Part shown: positions 57,285-64,000 of the stretch, in pieces
How positions within the stretch are numbered: the stretch's first letter is position 1
How the letters are laid out: the number at the start of each line of letters is the position of its first letter
NCBI RefSeq assembly: GCF_005280195.1
Contig: NZ_SZPR01000034.1
Span: 1 to 64,000 of the forward strand
Length of the DNA: 64,000 nucleotides
Source of the DNA: Streptomyces galbus
GTDB taxonomy: Bacteria; Actinomycetota; Actinomycetes; Streptomycetales; Streptomycetaceae
Direction: 5' to 3'
Translations under genes and position numbers: made by a program
Notes under the pieces: generated by a model
What the model saw: the letters and a program-made list of their open reading frames with translations, nothing else
Database searches by the model: none
What the model was told of the DNA's origin: nothing

Positions 57285-60200
57285 CACCCCCGCAGCGCAC
57301 GCCGAGGCGGCCGAGGAGGAGGTCCCCGCCGTCGCCGTCATCGGCATGGCGGGCCGCTTCCCCGGCGCCGACGACCTGGACGCCTTCTGGGACAACCTGG
57401 CCGCCGGCCGGGAGTCGGTGCGCCCCGTCGGCGACGAGGAGTTCCTCGCCGCCGGCGGCAGCCCCGGCGACCTGGACGACCCCTCCCTGGTGCGCGTGGT
57501 CTCCACCGTGGAGGGCATCGACCGCTTCGACTCCGGCTTCTTCGGCTACAGCCCCGCCGAGGCCGCCGTCGTCGACCCGCAGCAGCGGCTGCTGCTGGAG
57601 ACCGCCTACCACGCGCTGGAGGACGCCGGCTGCCTGGGCGAGGGGCGTGACACCGGGGCGTTCGGGGTGTACGCGGGCAGCGGCGACAGCCGCTACTACC
57701 CGGCCCACGTATACCCGCGCTTCGCCGGACAGCCCGGCTCGGTGGCCCTGGTGCACGCGGCCACCGCCAACTCCCTGGGCACGCTCGCCACCCGCGTCTC
57801 CTACGAACTGGGCCTGACCGGGCCGAGCGTGTCGCTGCAGACGGCCTGCTCCACCGCGCTGGTCGCCGTGCACACCGCCTGCCAGGACCTGCTGGACTAC
57901 CGGTGCGACACCGCGCTGGCGGCGGCCGTCTCCCTCAACCCGTCGGCCGCGCTGGGCTACCGGCACGTGCCCGACGGGCCGTTCTCCCCCGACGGCCACT
58001 GCCGCGCCTTCGCCGCCGACGCCGCGGGCACCTCCTCCGGCGACGGCGTGGGGGCCGTCGTCCTGAAGCGCCTGGAGGACGCCCTCGCCGACGGCGACCG
58101 CATCCGCGCGGTCATCCGCGGCAGCGCCGTGAACAACGACGGGCGCCGCAAGGTCGGTTTCAGCGCGCCGAGCGCGGCCGGGCAGACCGAGGTCATCCTC
58201 GCGGCGCAGGCGCAGGCGATGGTCGACGCGGGCACCATCGGGCTGGTCGAGGCGCACGGCACCGCGACCAAGCTGGGCGACCCCATCGAAGTGGCGGCGC
58301 TCACCGAGGCGTTCCGGCACAGCACCGACGCCCGCGGCTTCTGCGCCCTGGGCTCGGTGAAGACCAACATCGGCCACCTGGGGGCGGCCGCCGGCATCGC
58401 CGGGCTCATCAAGGCCGTGCTGGCCCTGGAGCACCGGCAGATCCCGCCGAGCCTGCACTTCGACCGGCCGAACCCGCTGATCGACTTCGCGTCGGGCCCG
58501 TTCCGGGTGCCGACCGCCCTGGAGGACTGGCCGGAGGGCGACCATCCGCGCCGGGCCGCCGTCTCCGCGTTCGGCATCGGCGGCACCAACGCCCACGTGA
58601 TCCTGGAGGAGGCCCCGGCCACCGCCCCGGCCGCGCCGCGCCCGCCCGAGGACGGCCGGCGCCTGGTGCTGCCCCTGTCCGCCCGCACCGCCGGTGCCCT
58701 GCGCGGCCAGGCCGACGCCCTCGCCCGGCACCTGGAACGCCGTCCCGGCCTGCGTCTGGACGACGTCGCACACAGCCTGCGCACCGAACGGCCCGCCCTG
58801 CGCCACCGCCTGACCGTCACCGCCTCCTCCCCCGAGGAGGCCGTCGACGCCCTGCGCTGCGCCGCGCCGGTCACCCCGCCCGTGGGCGACGACCCGGCCC
58901 GGGTGGCGTTCCTGCTGCCGGGCGGCGGCACCCAGTACCCCGGGATGGGCGCGGAGCTGTACCGCGAGAACGCCGTGTACCGGGACACCGTCGACGAGTG
59001 CGCGCGCATCCTGCGGCCCGTCCTCGGCGGCGACCTGCGCGCCACGCTCGTCGAGCGCGGCCCGGGCGACGACACGGACGCCTTCCTCGGTCTGGTGGTC
59101 ACCGAGTACGCGCTGGCCCGCACCCTGATGGAGGCGGGCGTCCGCCCGGACGCCCTCATCGGCCACTCGCTCGGCGAGTACACGGCTGCCTGCCTGGCCG
59201 GGGTGATCGACCTCGAGGAGATGCTGCCGCTGGTCACCGAGCGCATCCGGCTGATCAGCTCGGCGGGCGGCGCCACCACCGGGGTCGCCGCCCCCGTGGA
59301 GGACGTCCTGCCGCTGCTCGACGAGCAGTTGTCGTTGACGGCGGTCAACGGCCCCACCGCGTGCACCGTCGCCGGGCACCTGGACGCCGTCACCCGCTTC
59401 GAGGCCGAACTCACCCGCCGCAACGTCCCGTTCCGCCGGCTGCGGATCCCCGTGGCCGCCCACTCCCACGTTCTGGACCCGGTCCTGCCCGTCTTCGAGC
59501 AGCACCTGCGCCGGGTGACCCTGCGCCCGCCGCGCATCCCCTACGTCACCAACGTCACCGGCGACTGGATCACCGACGACCGGGCCACCTCCGTGCAGCA
59601 CTGGCTGGACCACACCCGGCACACCGTGCGGTTCGCCGACGGCATCGCCGCGCTGTACGACCGCCTGCGGCCGGTGCTGGTGGAGATCGGCCCCGGCGAC
59701 ACCCTCACCAAGCTGGCCGGCAACCGGCTCGCCGACCGGGCGCCGGTCACGGTGACCACCATGCGGCACGCCAAGGCCGAGGCCGCCGACGGGTTCCTGC
59801 TCGCCGAGGCCCTCGGCCGGCTGTGGAGCGCGGGCGTCGACGCCGCCCTGCCCCCGGCGCCGGACACCGCCCGGCGCGTGCCGCTGCCGCCGTACGCCTT
59901 CGAACGCCACCGGCACTGGATCGACGCGCCCGGCGCCCGCACGGACACCACCGCGGACGAAGGACCCGAGCAGGCCGCGGCGGGCGACGGCCTCGCACCG
60001 CGACCCCGCCTGACGACGCGTCACGTCCCGCCGAGCACCGACCGCGAGGAGGCGGTCACCCGGCTGTGGGAGGAGATCCTCGGCATCGGCGGCATCGGCG
60101 TGCACGACAACTTCTTCGACCTGGGCGGCGACTCCATGCGCGCCGTGCTCCTGGCGGGACGGCTGCGCCAGGCGGGCGTCCTGGACGTGCCCGCCGCGAA

Positions 60201-61089
60201 AGTGCTGGCCGCGCCCACCGTCGCCGGGCTCCTCGCCGAGGAGCCGGAGGGCACCCCGTCCGACGGCGCGCCGGCCACCGCGCTGGGCCCGCTGCTGCCG
60301 CTGCGCGCGGAGGGCACCGCCCTCCCGCTGTTCTGCCTGCACCCCGGGGCGGGTGTGTCCTGGCGCTACACCGGCCTGCTCCCCCACCTCGGCGGCGACC
60401 AGCCCGTCTACGGCGTGCAGGCGCTCGGTCTGGACGGCACCCGGCCGCCCGCGCCGGACGCCGCCGCGATGGTCGAGGCGTACCTCGACGTGGTGCGCCG
60501 GGTGCAGCCGCACGGCCCGTACCGGCTCCTCGGCTGGTCCTACGGCGGGTTCGTGGCCCACGCGATGGCCTGCGCGCTGCAGGAGGCCGGGGAGCGGGTG
60601 GAACTGCTGGCGATGCTCGACGCGCCCCAGCCGCACGGGTCCGCCCACGACCCGGAGACGGCCGAGCGCCAGGTCGCGGCCCTGCTGTCCCGGGTGGCCG
60701 GCCTGCCGGTCGCACCGGGGGCCGGGGCGGCGGACGTGGAGCGCGTGCTGGACGCCATCGAGGCCGACGCGCAGAGTGCGCCGATCACCCGGGCCGAGGG
60801 CGCCGCGATCGCCACGGTCATGCGCAACAACCTGCGCATCGCACCCCAGTTCGCGCCCGGCCGCTTCCGCGGGGACGTGCTGTTCTTCAGCGCGGCCGAG
60901 GAGCCGGCCACGGGGTCCGCCGGGGACCTCGCCGTCCAGCCGGGCAAGGCCGACGCCTGGCGCCCGTACGTCGACGGCACCCTGCACGACCACCGAGTCC
61001 CCTGCGGGCACTACGAGATGACCGAGCCGGAGCCGATCGCCCGGATCGGCGAGACGGTCGCCAAGGCGCTGCGCGCGCTCGGCGACTGA
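57277..61089 (+). CDS. antD: Type I PKS, KS-AT-T-TE (AntD-like)
   Basis: A 1270-residue terminal module: KS (Cys191 in TACSTALVA; His in EAHGTATKLGDP and NIGHLGAAAG), AT (Ser631 in GHSLGEY; second-half motif VAAHSH where HAFH or YASH is usual), carrier protein (Ser953, GGDSMRA) and thioesterase (Ser1088, GWSYGG). No KR, DH or ER is present, so one extension leaves a beta-keto group before TE macrolactonisation. This matches AntD. The AT motif is non-canonical, so extender choice cannot be called. GGAAAGGA precedes the ATG, which overlaps the NRPS stop (ATGCATGA). No antE-like reductase follows. Confidence 0.88.
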
Positions 61090-61264
61090 CCTCGGGGCGG
61101 CCGGGAGCCCGGCAGGCACACCGCACGCGCCGCCGTGGGCCGACGGGGCCCCGGCGGCCGCCCGCCCGAGCACAGCCCGCCGGCCCGGCCGCCCGCCCGG
61201 CCACGAGGGACCCGCGCCCCGGTGTCACCGCCCGGGTGCGGGGCCTTCCGGTTCCCGGCCGTGC

Positions 61265-61696
61265 TCAGCGCTCGTTCAGGCGCCCGGCCAGCCGGGCGAT
61301 CAGCGGGACGCACCGGCGCAGGTGCTCCTGCTCCCGGGGGCTGAGGGTGTCCTCGACGGCGGCGGTGAGCCGGTCGGCCCGCCGGGCGCGCTCGCCGCTC
61401 AGCCGCTCGCGTCCGGTGCCGGTGATGTGCAGCAGCAGCTTGCGGCCGTCGGAGGGGTGCGGTTCGGCGCGCACCAGCCCGGCGCGCTGCAGGTCCTTGA
61501 CGGTCTTGGCGGCCGACTGGTGCGTCACGCCGCGGAGCTGGGCGAGGTCGGCGGTCGTGTACGGCCCGCCGCGGTCGAGGTGGCCCAGGACGGCCGCCTC
61601 CCCCGCGGGCATCGTGTCGACGGTGCGCGCGGCACGCACCAGTTCCCCGACGGCGCGCCGCAGGTCCTCGGCGAGGGTGTCGTCCATGAGGCTCAT
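61265..61696 (-). CDS. MarR-family transcriptional regulator
   Basis: A 143-residue winged-helix MarR protein (AAVLGHLDRGGPYTTADLAQLRGVTHQSAAKTVKDLQRAGLVRAEPHPSDGRKLLLHITGTG, in parts). It is divergent from the MBL-fold gene, with GTTGTACA repeats between them, and probably represses both. It is convergent with the PKS gene, so it may be outside the biosynthetic cluster. Confidence 0.92.
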   Translation of the reverse strand: MSLMDDTLAEDLRRAVGELVRAARTVDTMPAGEAAVLGHLDRGGPYTTADLAQLRGVTHQSAAKTVKDLQRAGLVRAEPHPSDGRKLLLHITGTGRERLSGERARRADRLTAAVEDTLSPREQEHLRRCVPLIARLAGRLNER

Positions 61697-61719
61697 CCTA
61701 CCGACCTCCCCACAGCCTT

Positions 61720-61742
61720 GTTGTACAGTTCAGTTGTACAAC
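61720..61742. promoter_or_regulatory. MarR-type operator repeats
   Basis: GTTGTACA at about 61720 is repeated 13 bases later within the perfect palindrome GTTGTACAAC (about 61733-61742), between the divergent MarR and MBL-fold genes. Confidence 0.65.
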
Positions 61743-61773
61743 TTGATTGCACAGTTCGAGGGAGGAGCCCGCC

Positions 61774-62439
61774 ATGCGGCTCATCAAGCACGGTCACGCC
61801 TGCGTCGGCGTAGAGAAGGACGGCCGGCGCCTGGTCCTCGACCCGGGCGGGCTGACCGACCCGCGGGTGCTCGACGGGGCGGACGCGGTCCTGGTCACCC
61901 ACGAGCACTTCGACCACTTCTCCGAGGAGCACCTGCGCCGGGCCGCGGAGGCGAACCCCGGCCTGCGGATCTGGACCGACACGTCCGTGGCGGGCCGGCT
62001 CGAAGGGCTGGGCGGGCGGGTGACGGCGGTCGGCCACGGCGAGGCGTTCGAGGCCGCCGGCTTCGGCGTCGAGGTGCACGGCACCTGGCACGAGCTCCTC
62101 CACCCGGACATCCCGCGGGTGGGCAACGTCGGCTTCCTCGTCGACGGCACGCTCTTCCACCCCGGCGACGCCCTGACCGTCCCGGAGACCCGGGTGGACA
62201 CCCTGCTGCTGCCGGTCCACGGCCCCTGGTCCACCACCGGCCGACTGATCGACTACGTCCGCGAGGTCGCGCCCCGACACGCCTACGCCATCCACGACGG
62301 CGCCCTCAACGACACCGGTCTCGCCATGGTCGGCGGTCTCCTCGGCGCGGGCGGCCCCGGCACCGGCGCCCCCTACGACCGCCTCGCCGTCGGCGCGGGC
62401 GTCGACCTGCCGTCGGTGTCGGCCCAGGCCGGCGCGTAG
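61774..62439 (+). CDS. MBL-fold metal-dependent hydrolase
   Basis: A 221-residue metallo-beta-lactamase-fold protein of the UlaG-like/YcjY-free group (RLIKHGHACVGVEKDGRRLVLDPG, LVTHEHFDHFSEEH, GNVGFLVDGTLFHPGDAL, LLPVHGPW). The metal-binding T-H-x-H-x-D-H is intact, so it should be catalytically competent; the substrate is unknown. The ATG has GGGAGGAG upstream. It is divergent from a MarR regulator and its 3' end overlaps the convergent PPTase gene by about 66 bp. Confidence 0.9.
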   Translation: MRLIKHGHACVGVEKDGRRLVLDPGGLTDPRVLDGADAVLVTHEHFDHFSEEHLRRAAEANPGLRIWTDTSVAGRLEGLGGRVTAVGHGEAFEAAGFGVEVHGTWHELLHPDIPRVGNVGFLVDGTLFHPGDALTVPETRVDTLLLPVHGPWSTTGRLIDYVREVAPRHAYAIHDGALNDTGLAMVGGLLGAGGPGTGAPYDRLAVGAGVDLPSVSAQAGA

Positions 62440-63194
62440 CTGAATACGCCCGCGCCGACCGGCAGCACCCGCACCCGGACACCGTACGGCTGCCCGGCAC
62501 ACGCACCGCCGCGCGGACGGCTGCGCGGTCCGATGCGCAGCGCGTCGCCGCAGGGCTCGGCCCGCAGGTCGCGCAGCGTCCGCACCGGCGCGGCCCCCAC
62601 CCGACCCGGTGCGAGGTGCAGCGCCTTCCAGGCGGCCTCCTTGGCGGAGAACAGGGCCGTCAGCGACCAGGGTTCGCCCCGCGCACCCGCTGCGGTGCCG
62701 AGCAGCGGCTCCTCGTCCGGGCCGAGCACCAGCCGGGCCGCGTCGCGGGGCAGGGGCCGCAGTTCCAGGTCGCAGCCGAGCGGGGCGTCGTCGCCCGGTG
62801 CGCGGGCCACGGCGACGGCGACCCCGGCGCTGTGCGAGATCGACGCCGCCCGGCCGGGCGCGAACACCGGCAGCCGGCCCGCGCGGGGGACATCGCCGCA
62901 GTCCACGCCCACCGCGCGCAGGGCCCGGCGGGCGGCCTCGCGCCCGGCGAGGAACTCGCGGCGGCGGCCCGGTGCCATGGCCGCCGCCGCGGACGCCTCC
63001 GCTGGGCCGGCCGGGCCGAGCCCGGGCTCGCCGGTGTGCGCGAGGCCGAGGCCGAGCCCGGCGGCGGCCAGGCGGGGACGCAGCCGCCCGAGCGCGGTGA
63101 CGGCCACCGGCGCCGGGGGCGTCCCCTCGTCCCCGGCGGTCCGCGCGTCCGGGCCCGTCCCCGCGGAGCCGCCAGCGAGGTCCGCTCCCCTCAC
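62373..63194 (-). CDS. 4'-phosphopantetheinyl transferase (Sfp-type)
   Basis: A protein of about 273 residues. The PPTase motifs are present: RREFLAGREAARRAL, LPVFAPGRAASISHSAGVAVAV, GCDLEL (Mg2+ site) and FSAKEAAWKAL. It converts apo carrier proteins to holo form and could activate the T domains of both NRPS systems and the PKS. GTG 63194 starts three bases after the stop of the acyl-CoA synthetase gene, so the two are translationally linked. Long-form antimycin clusters carry a PPTase (antQ); this may be the equivalent. Confidence 0.85.
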   Translation of the reverse strand: MRGADLAGGSAGTGPDARTAGDEGTPPAPVAVTALGRLRPRLAAAGLGLGLAHTGEPGLGPAGPAEASAAAAMAPGRRREFLAGREAARRALRAVGVDCGDVPRAGRLPVFAPGRAASISHSAGVAVAVARAPGDDAPLGCDLELRPLPRDAARLVLGPDEEPLLGTAAGARGEPWSLTALFSAKEAAWKALHLAPGRVGAAPVRTLRDLRAEPCGDALRIGPRSRPRGGACAGQPYGVRVRVLPVGAGVFSYAPAWADTDGRSTPAPTARRS

Positions 63195-63196
63195 CC

Positions 63197-64000
63197 TCAG
63201 ACCCGCAGCAGCTTCTTGATGATCTTCCCGGCGGGGTTGCGGGGCACCTGCTCGATGAACTCCACGCTGCGCGGGCGCTTGTACGGCGCGAGCAACCGGG
63301 CGACGTGGCCCAGCAGTTCCGCCGCGCTCGCGTCCGCGTCCGGCTCCAGGGCGACGTAGGCCAGCGGCACCTCGCCGTAGTCCTCGTCGGGCGTGCCGAC
63401 GACCGCCGCGTCGTGGACCGCCGGGTGGGTCATCAGGGCGCGCTCGATCTCCGAGGGGTACACGTTCTGGCCGGCGCGGATGATGACGTCCTTGGTCCGG
63501 TCGACCAGGCTGATGCGGCCGGCGTCGTCGACGAAGCCCAGGTCGCCCGTCCTCGTCCAGCCGTCGAGGGTGATCTCGCGGGTGGCCTCGGGGTCGTTCC
63601 AGTAGCCCTGCATGACGCCGGGCCCGCGCACCACGATCTCGCCGATCTCGCCGCGCGGCACCTCCCGTCCCTCCCGGTCGACGGCGCGCGCCGACATGCC
63701 CGGCACGACCCGTCCGCACGGGATGCGCGCGGTGACGTCGCCCGGGGCGGGGTGCTCGTCGGGGCCGAGGGTGACGAACGGGCCGCCGACCTCGGTCATG
63801 CCGTACACCTGGCGGAAGCCGCAGCCCAGCCGCTCCACCGCCTCCGCGTACACGTCGAGCGGCATCGGCGCGGCGCCGTAGAGGACCTCCCGCAGGGAGC
63901 TGAAGTCGGTGCGCCGCGCGGACTTGGCCTGGAGCATGAACCGCAGCATCTGCGGCACCATCCACATGTGCGTGGCCCGGTGGCGCTCCACCGCGGTCAG
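63197..64000 (-). CDS. Acyl-CoA synthetase / AMP-dependent ligase, 5' end beyond window
   Basis: C-terminal part (at least 267 residues) of an ANL-superfamily ligase; the start lies beyond base 64000. Visible motifs are VLYGAAPMPLDVYAEA, QVYGMTEVGG, GYWNDPEATREITLDGWTRTGDLGFVDDAG and VPRNPAGKIIKKLLRV, with the catalytic Lys in the last. It resembles fatty-acyl-CoA synthetases more than aryl-acid ligases, so a fatty starter unit is possible. It is co-transcribed with the PPTase gene. Confidence 0.9.
   Translation of the reverse strand: MTAVERHRATHMWMVPQMLRFMLQAKSARRTDFSSLREVLYGAAPMPLDVYAEAVERLGCGFRQVYGMTEVGGPFVTLGPDEHPAPGDVTARIPCGRVVPGMSARAVDREGREVPRGEIGEIVVRGPGVMQGYWNDPEATREITLDGWTRTGDLGFVDDAGRISLVDRTKDVIIRAGQNVYPSEIERALMTHPAVHDAAVVGTPDEDYGEVPLAYVALEPDADASAAELLGHVARLLAPYKRPRSVEFIEQVPRNPAGKIIKKLLRV

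Noticed and set aside
61775..61777. ATG position of the MBL-fold gene counted from the printed lines.
   Set aside because: Counting from the line start gives 61775, but the reading frame fixed by the downstream codons and stop at 62439 requires 61774, which is used.

Overview
The window is chromosomal DNA of very high G+C content with strong third-position G/C bias, GTG as well as ATG starts, several leaderless genes and many actinomycete families (DUF6584, DUF4328, DUF1996, XRE regulators with MmyB-like domains, F420-type LLM oxidoreductases, PAS-LuxR regulators). It is almost certainly from a Streptomyces or close relative. No rRNA, tRNA or CRISPR array was seen.

Region 1 (1-10.6 kb) is accessory metabolism and stress: a foldback MITE-like element abutting a MerR gene, a divergent SDR with a dyad between them, a broken second SDR, two VOC proteins, a CorA transporter, small membrane proteins, a MOSC protein, a divergent HxlR/zinc-type alcohol dehydrogenase pair sharing an operator, an alpha/beta hydrolase behind a likely attenuator leader, a secreted peptidoglycan-binding protein and a beta-carbonic anhydrase.

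Region 2 (10.6-17.8 kb) is a glycan-degradation block: a LacI regulator, a GH3 enzyme with a PA14-like insert, a secreted DUF1996 protein and a secreted GH2-like enzyme flanked by two discoidin domains. A perfect 14-bp LacI-type operator lies upstream of the last.

Region 3 (18.9-30.4 kb, plus strand) is the most unusual part: an indigoidine-synthetase-like NRPS (A-Ox-T-TE) carrying a C-terminal 4-oxalocrotonate-tautomerase domain and the only TTA codon I found in coding sequence, then a serine O-acetyltransferase, an ATP-grasp/cysteine-synthase fusion, two more ATP-grasp ligases, an MFS exporter and a cupin. I infer a pathway that builds a glutamine-derived heterocycle, an O-acetylserine-derived beta-substituted alanine, and amide bonds made by ATP-grasp ligases. 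A convergent operon (deaminase, LLM oxidoreductase, MFS, orphan solute-binding lipoprotein) follows.

Region 4 (34.6-44.6 kb) is housekeeping and regulation: a Cys-rich leader peptide, PPK2, an SDR with a divergent XRE regulator, a CPBP protease, a two-component system whose kinase frame carries an early amber codon, a lamin-tail-domain secreted protein and a TPR/XRE regulator.

Region 5 (45.2-64 kb) looks like an antimycin-type depsipeptide cluster or a relative: a PAS-LuxR activator, a 172-residue sigma factor ending in Ala-Ala, a PapA-like acyltransferase, a two-module NRPS (C-A-T-C-A-KR-T, first A Thr-like, second A then KR as for pyruvate to lactate) and a KS-AT-T-TE PKS, with two PimM/FscRI-type boxes in the divergent promoter. 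A PPTase and an acyl-CoA synthetase (cut by the window end) lie further right. The 3-formamidosalicylate genes and the crotonyl-CoA reductase of true antimycin clusters are not in this window.
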